A stretch of DNA of 64,000 nucleotides, from the NCBI GenBank assembly GCA_000469685.2, contig LS997562.1, positions 26,190,839 through 26,254,838 of the forward strand, read 5' to 3'. Position 1 is the first letter of the stretch, and every line of letters starts with the position of its first letter. A program made the position numbers and the translations under genes. Source of the DNA: Haemonchus contortus. Its lineage: Eukaryota; Nematoda; Chromadorea; Rhabditida; Trichostrongylidae. Under the pieces are notes generated by a model. That model did not search any database and was not told the DNA's origin. It saw nothing but the letters and a program-made list of their open reading frames with translations. Of the stretch, positions 19,844 through 31,726 are shown piece after piece.

Positions 19844-22769
19844 TTACTCAGTGTAGTCCAAGTGGGGTAGTGCAGTGCACTTCCCAGCGGCGCTACCATA
19901 CGGCGCTTCATCAAGTCTTACGTTGAAGTGATCGCGTAGAGTGCGTATCTTACCAAATCTTTCGCTGTCTGCCATCTTTTGGAACAACTTAGTGATCACA
20001 TCATCATTGATCTCGGTGCAAGCTTCTTCATCAGCGCACCCTCGAGTTTCGCTCCATGCTAGAAGTGGGATGGGTGTACCAGTCCGATGTTCCCTTTCAT
20101 CATCTTGGGAGGCCATCCACCCCCGTCTTGCAGCAAAGTGAAGGTACATCACCGCTGCCACATCTGCAGGACTCAGCCTCTCTTTGGTTCCAGGATAAAA
20201 GTTGGTTCGCTTCAGACACACATGAATCTTCTTCAATGTCTCAAGGAGCTGGCTGCGACTCATTGCATGCACTTCCCAATGTAAGTATATGTGCAAAAGT
20301 CCAATGTAAGTATATGTGCAAAAGAATGTCGGCGCGGGGGCTCAACCAGAGGGATAGTGCAAGGAATAAGAATTGATATAACCCTTGATCCACATGGGCA
20401 GTGTGCCATTAGAGTTCTAACCACTCAAATGCGCCAATTGGCAACTGCTTCCGATGAGCAAAGTGATGTAGGAATTTCCAGGCCAGTCGGTAGGGAAAAC
20501 CAGTGGTAGTGGCTTCTCCTTTGAGTTTCCATGGGAATCGGGTCTCCAACATGTGGTAATCCTCTTCTTTTCCTTCCATCAACAGTTTCCAGCCTTCCGG
20601 GTCATATTCTCTTTGTTCATCATACATATCCGGAGGAGTTGCTAGCCACAGGCCATCCCACCAATTTTCCCAATCGGAATAAGCATCTGCGCTCCACCAA
20701 GGGAAGCTTTGCTGTATCCACTGAACCAACTTCTCCTTAGGATATGCTCCCATGGCCGTCAATCTCTCCAAGTGGCGCAGTCTTCGGATGGGGACAGGTC
20801 TTGATTTGCCGTATGTCCATGCTGGCAATAGTTTGGATCTCCATGGCAATGCTTCTCTGGCAGTGCCCTCTTGCAGAGTTTGTCCATCCCGATAATCTAT
20901 CAAATCTGTCTGGTGATTTCTCAACATCAGGGCACTCAGCAAACGAAGTTTGGCAGATATCTTCGACTCGCTTCTGCTCAAACCCGTACACCAGACCGCA
21001 GCGTAACATGAAGCTGGGTGCCCCTAGTGAAAACCCGACGTTTTGCTAGAGCTGTTATCTGCCCCATCTGGAAGCAGCTGTCCCAGCTCTGAACGCATCT
21101 TCTTGATAGGCGGGTTAATACTTGTACTCTCCGCCAAACTCTCATGTGTTGGCGGGTACGCTTCTTTCTGGAGTCTTTGGGCTTCGTTCATAACTTCAGA
21201 TACACGTTGTTATGTCCGCAGCTGTGGCATGTACCTCTTCCATCTCTTCTGGCACCCGGCTCGGCACTAGACCCTTTGCATATGCATCCGCCATAGCGGC
21301 CTCAGCTGCCTGTTTCAGTGCCACACGACGTGAGTCCGCTTCACGCGATAACAATTCCAAATAAGCCGCCACATCCTTTCGACTCCCTTCAGGTCTAACG
21401 CCTTTGTCTCCCTCGATGGCAATTACAATGCCCTCGCCGCTTAAAGCAGCCGGCATGGCACCGGAGATGTTCTTGGATAGTGCAATAATGTATCTTTTAC
21501 TTGGGTACCCAGTTGAGACGAGTCTGGAGGCCACGTGCAGGTCGTCTGGTCTCTTGTACTTGTGCTGAACCACCACTCCGTTGTGCACAAGCCGAGTCCT
21601 CAGAAAATCTATGGTCTTGAAATCTAGATCCTGTCCGCTGGAGCTCGATATAGGACCAATTTTAACAGTAAAGCTGCGACTATTGATTCCAGGCAATAAT
21701 CCATCTCCAGTATAACATCTCTCTACTTCTATGACTCCATCTTCAATGATTGCCATACGCAGTGCGATCATATCCTTCTCAGCTCTGCACCCTGCTACGT
21801 TTGGAGCATGAACAGAGGATCGCACATTCGTGAACCATTTCTCCATGAGCTCATACTTGTCTCGTTCTTGGTATGACAGCAACTCAATGTAGTCGTTGCG
21901 CAATACACCCGGCCACACGGTCGGCACGCTCAAGCTTAAACCATAAATACCATCCAACGGTGTAAAGCGCATTATCCATTTGGTGAAGTCAACTTCTTCT
22001 TTCTCGATGAACTCCCGAAAATTCACGCCAAATTGGCTGTCTAAGGCTGACAAGAACTTCATTCAGCACTGAACAACTATAGGAGCGTCGAGTCCGGTTA
22101 TCAAGTGCAGGTATCCAAATAACACTCAAGTGACATGTGGTATACCACGTGGTTCTTCCCACCCTCGACCGCTGTCTCCATTACGATAACACTCGTATGT
22201 ATTAAGATATGTTCTGTAATCTTAGTACGGGAAGTCGTTGCAACAGCTCCCCGCACCATGTGAAATCCATATGGATGGATTTCCTGGGTCAAATGCCAAG
22301 TTTGAACAGCTATGTAGAAGCCGCAATTCCAGGTCACCATGGCAGCCGCAATCCTGTCCAAGTGCTCGTAAAACTGAGACATGACTTCGGGCATGCGTGG
22401 GTTGTTTGACGTGAGTCGAGTAGTAAAAAGATATGCCAAAGGCGATGTAAACTTAGGCTTTGGTAGTACAAGGTCTCCTCCAACACATAAGCCCGTTAAG
22501 GGCGCTAACAGCTCACAGCCTGTTTTGTCTCTCAGACCTTGTCCACCGATGAGAAAGCTGACGATCAAGAAGCCCATCGTACATTGCTCAGGCATCTGCA
22601 GTACATTGGCAATTCGCATTATGCTACTCTTGTTCTCGCTAGACGACAGAATCCTCTCCTTATTGGACTGTAACCAGTCATCATACGTCTTGACTTCGTT
22701 GGGCTCGCCTTCTTAATAGCTATGTGTGCCAAAGCTCATGCTTGGAACCTTATCAAAGAAGGGAGCCAT
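19844..22769 (-). pseudogene. Gag-like region of the Gypsy element, broken into frames
   Basis: Called by position between the leader and protease. A probable ATG at 22769-22767 (MAPFFDKVPSMSFGTHSY) reaches a stop near 22714 and continues in frame to 22101. Then come 22062-21040 (about 340 codons, starting KFLSALDSQFGVNFREFIEK), 21009-20409 with one frame change, and 20296-19844. I see no CCHC zinc knuckle and no standard capsid motif, so the family of this Gag is unknown to me. The largest part ends with an Ala/Glu-rich, probably helical segment (SREADSRRVALKQAAEAAMA). Confidence 0.6.
20276..20325. repeat. 25-base tandem duplication in gag-like region
   Basis: CCAATGTAAGTATATGTGCA with AAAGT or AAAGA following, present twice in a row. 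It lies between two gag-like frames and may have broken the reading frame. Confidence 0.85.
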
Positions 22770-22792
22770 TCTGACGCAGTTCGACCATGGAC

Positions 22793-22903
22793 GATCACAT
22801 CATCATTGATTTCGGTATAAGCTTCTTCATCAGCGCACCCTCGAGTTTCGCTCCTTGCTAGAAGTGGGATGAGGGTACCAGTCCAATGTTCCCTTTCTTC
22901 ATC
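22793..22903 (-). repeat. Gag segment duplicated into the leader
   Basis: About 90% identical to 19994-20104 (inside the last gag-like frame) and in the same orientation. It sits between the primer-binding-like site and the presumed gag ATG. Probably a recombination or template-switch product. Confidence 0.75.
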
Positions 22904-22918
22904 CCGGTTCGGCCCCCA
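22903..22918 (-). promoter_or_regulatory. Primer-binding-like site next to the 5' LTR
   Basis: On the minus strand the LTR end (CGAAGTAC) is followed by TTGGGGGCCGAACCGGG, the position and G/C-rich style of a tRNA primer-binding site in Gypsy-type elements. The tRNA was not identified. Confidence 0.5.
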
Positions 22919-22919
22919 A

Positions 22920-23304
22920 GTACTTCGACCGGTAATGTACCGGATTCTCTAGATCACAAAGGTGTAAACAAGTCTCTTTATTAGAGACACGAATGATGAA
23001 TTATACACACAGAAGAAAATATTATGTGACGGAGACAAACAAGAGAAAGAAACAATACTTCCGAATACCTGTAGAGGAATGACAACTTCTAAAAAAAAGA
23101 AGTATCGGCACAAAAAAATTACAGCTCGCAATGCAACAAGAGAGTTAAGCCAAGACGAGGGGGAGGAATCCTAAAAACACGAACCTACTCAAAAACAAAA
23201 CCAAAAGAGCAAAGAGCTCTTAGCCCTGGCCTTGCGGCCTTATATAACGCGCCCCTGGTGATGTGCAGGTCATGGCATGAGATCGCGCGGGAATGCAACA
23301 TGTA
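22920..23304 (-). repeat. 5' LTR of the Gypsy-type element, larger part
   Basis: Pairs with 15491-15875. The minus strand carries TATATAAGG at 23238-23246 and AATAAA at 22977-22982. It ends at the MULE target duplication (23296-23304) and resumes at 27749. Confidence 0.88.
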
Positions 23305-26300
23305 GAACGCAACAAAATATACATGCCCGTCCGTGGCATTTGCCAACTTTTGAAATCATTCGCCGCGGGACCCCTGCTGGCGCGGTGCCACAGCCTCGGC
23401 TCCGCCCTCAATTCGATCAATGGTAGTGTGCCCGCCAGAATTTAGTATTTAAGGGTGGCGTCTTTTATTATTCATTCGTTGATTTGTGGGCGTCCTTCTA
23501 TATTTATTCCTTATTTCTACATTTACTCCTAACTTCTGGCTCTTTCCTAATGGTAGGCTTTTCTGTTATTGTATGTTGATTTTCGTCGATATATTGGTGT
23601 GAGGTCGGTATACTGGTGTGAGGTGAGGTGTGGTCGAACATTCTATGATTTGCTCCCATTTCACTTCGTGCCGACGTACATGACCATGTGCACTTGAGAT
23701 TATTTTTATTTGTCGATATAAAGTATTTACATTTTTATTCACAAGTATATACAAAAAGGGTTTGTTGTTTGCTTCAATCTTCGCTGTCGCTATCAGGTCT
23801 GCCATGTGATTGTGCACTTCTTGTTACGCGGCTCTGTTTGCGCTGGAACACAGTTTTATTAATTTAGAATTCACAAGTAGTTGTTAATGTGCTCACCGAG
23901 AACAGTTGGACTCTTGTTAGTTTCGGCTTCCTTCCCACATGGGTTAGCTCTGGTCGGGCCGCAATGCCTTTTATTGCTGTCAGACCTATTCTCGATGCTT
24001 CACCTACTAATTCGTTGATTGCGGTGAACAACTCCATTGCCTCTTCAGTGTCTGTGTTGACGAGGCCATTCACGTTGGCTTGCATAACCGATATCTTCTG
24101 AAAAGCAGTGTTACGTTTGTGTGTCATGGTCTTTTAAGGAAACAATCACTATATTGATAGAGCTTCTTAATTGGCTTCTCTGTTCTGATCGTTCTTGGGC
24201 ACCGCTTACTTCTGCCGAAGATGACGGTAGAACTAGTTCGCCATGATCGCCTTGTTCTTGGAGTTCTTCTTGGATACTTTCGGCCGTTCTTCTGTTGGCA
24301 CGTTGACTGGCGAGCATTATAGCATGGCGATGCATGCAGCTGATTCCAGCACGATTGTCCGTGCATGTGCACGTACGGACATACCAAGCATAGAGGGCGG
24401 TGAAGGTTCTCTTCCGGAGAATCACTGCATTCACAATCCTTGTGTTGCTCCACAGTGTAAAGCTCTCCACTATGCGCTTTGTAAATTTCCCATTTGTTGT
24501 CGTTCATTTGCCTCATGATCCTAAAGGTGGCGAATTGCCTTCTAGCCTGGCGATGACACTTGGTGGTCTGTTGTTTGCGGTAGGAAGAAGTGGCCAATCG
24601 ACGACGTACCTTAATAACGAGTTGATATCTTCATCAAGATGTAGTGAATGTGGTATACCTTGATTTCATCTAATTGCGATATTTCCTCAACAGCTTTTAT
24701 TAGTAAATCAACCAGGCAATCTGCCCTAGTGTTAGCGTTTCTGTGAAGAAACTCCGTTTTCAGTCGCAGATGCCATCTCTCGCTTATCATGGTCGTGTCC
24801 ATCACGGCATCTTTATTCGAAAATGAAGCCCATGTAGGTGCCCTTCCTTGAAACACTATTTTTACTGGATACATTAAATTAAGCTAGTGTCAATTCCAAG
24901 TCAAACCCGCCCGAGTAATTCCTATTTAAGCAGTCTTCCATCCTATCTTGGCCTTCTATTCGGAGAAAGGCAAGGATTTCAGCGAAACGGTCATGAAATG
25001 TGGGCAAGTCTTGTATGGTCAAAAGTTCTCTCAGCATCTTCTTCAAACGACTGCGCAACCCTGGCTGAAAGTTAAGATCGGGAGAGGGAATGTATTGGGA
25101 TCATAGGTGACCAACCTCGACCAGTTTGTTGACATTTCTTTGCCATGTTTTCTCAACATGCCACCTACAGTAGTATAGCTTTGCCCTCGAGTTAGGAACC
25201 ACTGCTCGGAAACCGTTGTAAAAACATGGCGCCTCGTCGATGACTACTTGGATGGGGTCGAACTCGGGTACTACTTCTCGGATTTCAAGGAAAAGTTTTT
25301 CCACGTCCTGTGCAGTCATTGATCCGCTCAGTAAGAATGCTTAAAGATTTTTGTCTCAATTTTTTGATCCTTTTGATGATAACTGATATAAGTACCTGCT
25401 GGAACACCTGCATCTCTTTCGTTCATAACCATTACTGTTGCCAGCTTGAGGCCGTATCTGGTGGCATTGTGCGTGTCGTCGATTGAAATGCCTCTCTTTA
25501 AAAATCTTTCAGCCATTGCACCTGTTGCGGGGTGATGATAACTGAAATATGTGCTGTTTCTTTTAACAGTTGAGTTTATTCAATCAATCCTCACTCATGC
25601 GGAATCCTCTCCCTGTAGGTCTCCCAGGCAGTTCTAGTAGTCGGATTCCGTCATCTGGATTCCCTTCATCCTTCCTAGCCTTTAGGGACGCCATATCTTC
25701 TTTATGACGGAAACTGGGTCTTACTCAAAGCGATTCACGATGCTGCACAGATTCTCTTTGGTGACATAGTGCAATCGAGACACATTGGCTGGGTAGTCTC
25801 GCCTCAGACGTTTAATGATGTAATCGGGCGTGAACTCTGGAAGCATTTGTTAGGAGGCAAAAATTGACTAACTACACTCAAACTCTAAGACCCCCCGCAA
25901 CCTCTAAGAGGCCTTTTAGGAACTGCTGCTGACTTGGAGTCAGATGCAGAAGAGCTCTACCGATCTTATGACCAGCATGACCCAAACAACCCTCTGCATG
26001 CACTGATCCATCTTCCTCCATTTTTACGGAAAGAAAACAAGAGCAAAGCGACACATCTCTCTTGGACTTCGTGGCTCTGTCCTCTCTACATTTGACGTAC
26101 TTTCCTGCTCTATTGCATCTGGTATAAAGGAGTTAAGTTCAGTTCTCTGTCTCAGAAGATGAATGGTTCGATACCTGAGCTCCATTAGACCGTCGAGCTT
26201 CGAGCTGGATCGCGTATAAAAAGTAGGACCACTTTTCTGTTGCTGTTCGTCTAATCACCTCTATAAACTTCGCTTTGAAATAGTGTGACTGTTGAAACTG

Positions 26301-27739
26301 CTACTGCGGATAAATTTCCAAACTTACGTCAAATTCTTGCTTATTTTCGAAACTAACGGTAAAAACGGCATAATGTTGCGGCTATGCCCCTTCATCTGCA
26401 TGTTCTTCTTCACAATGTGCTGCAAGACGCTTGTGGCTTACGAAGCGCTCTTCGCACAGAGGGCAGATGACGTCTTCGTTCTGAGGTGCCGCTACTTGTG
26501 CAGCCTGGCGACTAACTTCGCTCTTCATCCCCTCTATTTGTTCTCTAGTGTAAAAATGTACTACACGAAGATGTGAATGGAGATTTTTCCTCTGCATCAC
26601 CTTCTTGCATTCAGGACAGGACCATAAAACACTTGACATTATCTTAATAAATTGTTTTAGAAAGCGAATTTGGAATATGAGAAAGCTGTTATAAAGACAA
26701 AGTTAATGAAAAGAGGGAAACAGCTTTGATGCTGCATGATGCTGTGTCGAGAATGTAACTGAGAAGAAGCTTGCGAAGTTCTTATATAGTCGTGAGCGTA
26801 TTTCAACACCAACCGTATATTTCAATACCTCTGTTCGGGACTCAACTCTTCCTCCAGGGACCAGCCTGCCGGTTTGAAGATGCTGAGGTGCTGCTGATCC
26901 GAGTAACATTGGTCTTTCTGGGACGATAACATCGAAAAGTTCTCGATGTCACGACAAAGGGTTCACTCGTCATAATCGAGTGACTAGACTACCTCTGTTG
27001 GACTCGAAATCAATTCGAAACAGAAAAATCGCCACGGAGAATGGTAGGGAAAAAAATAGTGATGAAAGACGAGGAGGTTTTTGTTAGGTTGATTGGGTTC
27101 CTTGGGACAAATGAGAAGGGCTGGAAAAACGTGAGAAAATACAAAAATGAATAAGCAGTGGAACTTCGATGCAATTCGACAAAATTGGTTCAGTGATTAA
27201 AGTTCGAATGATAGACTCTTACCTGTATTCTCTGCTAGGTAACTAGCCGCAGATTATAAATACACGTGAAGAGCCGTCGCAAAGGAGAATGGATTAGCTG
27301 CGAAAATTGGACAGATAGGAAATACAGCGGCGAAATATAGCTTAAGTAGTGAATATCCAGCTCGAGAGTGCTTGAATCATATCCAGAATTGCAGGCAAAT
27401 GTAGTTGTTCGGCGGTAGCAGACGATGAAGTACTAGTTGATTAGATATATCAGAATACAGCAAATACAGGAGAATAGTAGAACGTTGCGAAGGCGGAATA
27501 GCCGAAGAATAAAACTTGTAGGTAGGTTGAATCATCTGAGAAGTTGCAACCATTCAGTCATACCTTCCGAAGCGTAGACGAATGATAAATAGAGAATATA
27601 GCGAAAAGCAGAAGACAGAAGACTATTAGAAGTTAAGGCGGGGCTAAGGCTGCGGCATCGTGCCAGCAGAGGTCCCGCAGCGAATGATTTTAAAAGTTGG
27701 CAAATTGCCACGGACGGGCATGTATATTTTGTTGCGTTC
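23305..27739 (-). mobile_element. Mutator-like (MULE) DNA transposon, complete ends, dead transposase
   Basis: Terminal inverted repeats of about 105 bases, roughly 88% identical: 23305-23406 and 27635-27739, both starting GAACGCAACAAAATATACAT from the outside. A 9-base duplication, CAACATGTA, flanks them at 23296-23304 and 27740-27748, the length typical of Mutator insertions. The transposon sits inside the 5' LTR of the Gypsy element and LTR sequence continues on both sides. Its transposase reads on the minus strand. About 450 bases (23407-23863) and about 1 kb (26640-27634) beside the TIRs show no coding sequence. Confidence 0.93.
23864..26639 (-). pseudogene. MULE transposase, multiple frameshifts and stops
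   Basis: From the N-terminus: two C2H2 fingers (26639-26382; C8, C11, H23, H28 and C59, C62, H75, H80); a YPANVSRLHYVTKENL-like segment near 25790-25860; KRGISIDDTHNATRYGLKLA (25516-25328); and VVIDEAPCFYNGFRAVVPNS with YYCRWHVEKTWQ (25319-25101), the catalytic-core region of MULEs. Next are TWASFSN with ERWHLRLKTEFLHRNANT (24874-24611). Then comes a SWIM-like cysteine/histidine cluster (CECSD, then CLVCPYVHMH; 24597-24124), and a last frame to 23864. The protein would move the element by cut-and-paste; stops between all blocks make it inactive. Confidence 0.88.
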
Positions 27740-27748
27740 CAACATGTA

Positions 27749-27816
27749 CGGTCATCAAAAGAATTCAAAACACAATGGTATGGTGATATTTCAAAAGCAC
27801 ACTGGTATGGTGATAT
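27749..27816 (-). repeat. 5' LTR of the Gypsy-type element, remainder beyond the MULE
   Basis: Matches 15875-15941 of the left LTR (ATCAAAAGAATTCAAAACAC, then two GGTATxGTGATAT units). It is separated from the rest of its LTR only by the MULE and one target-duplication copy. Confidence 0.9.
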
Positions 27817-30256
27817 AATTCACTTCACTTCACCACACTAAAAGAAGTCATTGGGGCACAATTCTTTGACAAAGAACATCAAAGTTGAAGATCGATTAAG
27901 TGGTACCGAATTCTTTCAACAATCGCAGCTGTTTCGGGTGCTCACGTTGCAGAAAGAACATGATGCTAAAACGACTCATAGCAAACCACCTGCACATCCA
28001 CCTTTTCCTTAATGTCACGATATGTCCTGTCCGCCCATATCGGACGAGGTTTTTCAAAACAACATTCAGGAAGCAACAGCTCAAAACAGCGAGTAGCTTC
28101 ACCTGAAGCAGTCGCCATTAGCATGTGTATGCGAGGAATGCAAAGTCCTGTCCCACTTCCATATTATTTCAACTCACTACATAAGACAACGACAATAGAG
28201 CAATATAGGGGAATATGGTGTTAGCAATATTCGCAGAAGTCGCTGCTGAACGTTGAGGATTTGTAGAATTCTAGTTCACCTACATACTTAGGTAAAGACT
28301 GTAGAATTCATGCGAACGAGTAAGCTGACATACAGCCAATTCCCCTTGTGTAGATGACCAACCCAAAATCCGGTTATAGGACTGATACAGCATAATCACA
28401 GTGGAAATGGAATTCCTTCTAATGGCAACCGGCAAAAAATCTTAACGAGTAGGTTATTTTAATACCAGTCGGGCGCCTGCTTACGCCGGGCCTCACCTTA
28501 ATCAAGTAGTTAAAAAGTGTAGTTATAAGAGGTGGCATTGCTCTTATCCAACGCTGAGGGCAGTGTGCAGAAGAGGGGTAACCGACCTGACCTGTACTTA
28601 GAAACGGTTCTAAACGAGAGAAAATCAAGCCAAGCCTCAGTAGGAGAGGAGCGGCAGGGTGGGGATGGGATGATTACCTCGTGCAAAAAGCTAGGATGGG
28701 GTATGAGTTGAAGACTCAATTGACTCACCCACCTCGTACCCCTTCCCTCCTAAAGCTCAGATCAAAAAACTGTATGATCTCGGCTGAGAAACTTTAATGA
28801 GCACATTTATGGGCTAACCTCCTTATGTTGAAATTGTGTTGAAAAAAAAAGCGGAGGTCTTCTAACTACATTATCATCTCCGATTTTTCTATAGACATAC
28901 ACAGCACGGTGCCGGCACAGAACAAAATTACAGTTTTGAAGTACCCACCTCATTCCACAAACTCACTCACTCCGCAGTACTAACTCTACTCCATTAGCCT
29001 ACCCACCAAGTTACTGCCTTATAAAAAGGAAGTGTAGAATAGAGCTTTATCGTAATAATAAGTTTTGTGGACGGACAGACTGACAAACCGACACACCAAC
29101 AGAGATACCCCGACATTTAAATATATAGTCTTGAGCTGAAGCGTTGGCGATTGCTATTTGGTATAGGTCTTAATACGTACGTGGCCAAGTGGCATTCTCT
29201 GTTCACTGCTCAATTCAGACTGTGTGCAAATATTCCCTATTTTGTAGCGGACAATTATTTCAAATATTTTCTATTTAATTGATTGGACTTGTGAGAGTTT
29301 CAATTCCGAAAGCTTGGTCATTGACTTTGGTGATTCACACGCTGAAACACTTTTTTTCATTTCATAGCAAGTGCAAGCAGGATTGATTAGTGGCTTTCGT
29401 TTTGAAATGACGAGAGCGAGAAAAAGTTGCATGCCTTCCACGCGAGGAGACCAATTGTTCGAGTTCGTGCAAACGATCTTGTGTAAACTTCGCAAACAAG
29501 GGCAGTTGTATCCAATGTGGACTGAAGCACAAGCAGCAAATTCGGGTGTCGTGGAAATGAAAACAACCACTCGCCAGTAAGAGCGTCTCAGGTTCAGGCA
29601 TTCCATTGCAACTGAACTCCATCAACTTCCTCCCTTTCTTCTGTCAATGGATCAATGAAATCATGGTCTCCATTATTATAAACAAAATGCTTGGAAGTAT
29701 TCTAACTCCTAGGTATATTACGGGGATATGGGTGAAGAAGCTTTGACTTCAACAAAAATTTTCATTCGTTGGCTCTAAATGTTACTTTGTAAACTTTCAA
29801 TGCTACACCGTCGACTTCGATAAGCCATATAATCCATAGTTTCCTCCACGCAATTCTGAAGTAAGTCCTACAGTTATTATGGACCAGTGGAAGGCACGGC
29901 ATGCGCAAGTGCACAATTGCTCAATTCAGTTTATTTCGTGTTTGTCACGTGTACACAAAAATTTTGATCTGTGGTGCCGACCAGATGGTGCCAAATATGA
30001 CTGGATAGCCTGAGCACTGGCTTCAGCATGGTTGCATGCCTTCTGAATGCCTTAACAACTGTGGGAGTGCCATCTCCCGGTGAGCGACTGCTCTGATTCA
30101 TCCACCGTTCATAAAAGATAACACTGGAAATGTATAGCGAGAAGAGAGAACTTAAGGTTGACCAAAAAGTGGGCAAAAAAAAATGAAAAATTTCAGGAAG
30201 CTCGATGACATGCGACAAGACTAATTGTTTGTAGTTTTCGATCACTGACATATGTA
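27817..30256. other. Intergenic stretch without recognised genes
   Basis: Short open frames only, none with a recognised domain or splice support. The 28440-28790 part looks like generic repeat DNA, but I cannot name its family. Confidence 0.45.
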
Positions 30257-30831
30257 TTAGGCTGATGCATAATTATTGCTGATTTTTTCGCGGCTTCTTT
30301 TCTCTCAATAGAATTCGAATACTGAGTTCGAAATTTTTCTAGAAATGATCTACTTGATTCCCTCTACAAGAATATACTCAAAAAACCATCCGCATATTCG
30401 CGGAGTTAGGCTTAACTACTTCGAGAGAGATCGGAAGGTGGCACAGTCAGTCCGCGATCCCAGTAACTTTTGGGCGATCGAACAATCAGTCAGAGCCAAC
30501 CAACAAATTGGATCTGCCCCTAAATCTGCCATATTCACCAGCAGAAACTTCTACGGATTATCTCGTCAACCGTTCATCGGAAAAATGGCCAGAGAATAGA
30601 GGTTGCGCCGATTTGGATGACTTAACGGCCGATGTCAAGGCGTGTATTGCCCGTAAGGATCAAAACTACTTCGCTTTTGGGATCCGACTAACTAAACAAT
30701 GGGAACAGTGCTTGACGTAGATGGTGAACAAGTTCCAGAGTAATTATTTGAATGTCTTTGTTTAGTGGTTCTATAATTTCTTTAAGTAAAATTTGCTGGA
30801 AAAAATCCGCAATAATTATGCATCAACCTCA
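30257..30831 (+). mobile_element. Mariner-like element B, both ends, internally deleted
   Basis: The left terminus TTAGGCTGATGCATAATTAT and the right terminus ATAATTATGCATCAACC are inverted copies, with TA at 30255-30256 and 30832-30833. Inside, the N-terminal DNA-binding part (about 30345-30490, HPHIRGVRLNYFERDRKVAQ) is joined directly to the C-terminal part (about 30540-30760, DDLTADVKACIARKDQNYFA). The DDE core is therefore deleted. It is a non-autonomous derivative of the same family as the copies at 1-522 and 30895-31152. Confidence 0.88.
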
Positions 30832-30894
30832 TATATAGAGGCAGGTAAAATGCAGGGGAAATAGAAGATATCAAAATAATCGTGTTTGACCGCC

Positions 30895-31152
30895 ATGAAA
30901 TCATGTATTCTTCACTAGATCACCTAATGAGATCGCTGAAAAGTTACTGAGATCGCGGAGTGACTGTGCCACCTTCCAATCTTTCTCAAAGTAGTAAAGC
31001 TCGATTTCGCGAATATACGGATGGTTTTTTGAGCATATTCTTGTAGAGGAAATCAAGTAGATCATTTCTAAAAAAATCCGAACTAAATATTCAAATTCCA
31101 TCGAGAGAAAAAGAGCCGCGAAAAAATCCGCAATAATTATGCATCAACCTAA
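30895..31152 (-). mobile_element. Mariner-like element C, 5' end only
   Basis: The outer terminus (GCATCAACCTAA) ends at 31152 with TA at 31153-31154. The minus strand encodes the N-terminal helix-turn-helix region (SKNHPYIREIELYYFEKDWK, then VAQSLRDLSNFSAISLGDLV). The element is truncated near 30895 and lies 63 bases from element B in opposite orientation. Confidence 0.85.
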
Positions 31153-31584
31153 TACATAGAAAGGTTCTTGTGATTGTGGATAAAGTAAAGTTAAAGGATA
31201 ATGATTTTGGCGTTAATTAATCTTGTCTGAGGGGTGCACCTCACACTCGACTTCCATTCAGAGTCGCAGGGTCGTTATGAGTGCGTATGTGGCTATACAA
31301 TGACTTGTGGTGGCCAGCCGATGTACAAGTCAGTGCTTTTAACCCCCCCAGGCGAGTCTGCCACCAGTCAGCCGACCCCTGAGGTATGGAAGGCTGGGTT
31401 GGTCAAGGCGGATATCGAAGCAGGATGCAAACCCTGACCGTGCGTGTTAGATACATAGTGTGCCACTTGCAACTACACCACCTCCGCCCTGATTGTGGAA
31501 GTCAATCCTATAAAATAGTGATAACGATCGCTTGGCGAAATTATTCTAAAGATAAATAAGTATTTGGCAAGCATATGATAAACT

Positions 31585-31726
31585 CGTCGTCTTCAGCGAT
31601 CTGAAATTCCTGAAGACTCTGATAAGCTCCTGATCCGTGGCTTGATAGGGTAGGTCACAGATTAGGACTCCAAACTACTTTCAGGTCCCTGAAGACGACG
31701 CATTAGTCGAAACGTCAACCAAAACC
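31585..31726 (+). repeat. Solo PLE-like terminus with hammerhead-like motif
   Basis: CTGAAGA at 31689-31695 is followed by a GAC-loop-GTC stem, then GAAACGTCAACC, the same order as the PLE termini at 10722-10759 but with different stem and loop bases. A 12-base inverted repeat (CGTCGTCTTCAG at 31585-31596, CTGAAGACGACG at 31689-31700) brackets the left side. No GIY-YIG or RT sequence is near. Probably a solo terminus of another PLE family. Confidence 0.5.

Larger units (their letters stand above)
15491..27816 (-). mobile_element. Gypsy-type LTR retrotransposon with nested MULE
   Basis: Minus-strand element with LTRs of about 451-453 bases. The left (3') LTR is 15491-15941. The right (5') LTR is 22920-23304 continued at 27749-27816, because a Mutator-like transposon splits it. 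The internal order on the minus strand is primer-binding-like site, gag-like region, protease, RT, RNase H, zinc-binding integrase head and an extra ORF, which is Gypsy (Metaviridae-type) order. Frameshifts and stops interrupt nearly every domain, and integrase lacks most of its catalytic core, so the copy is dead. No clean target duplication was found at the outer ends. Confidence 0.85.
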
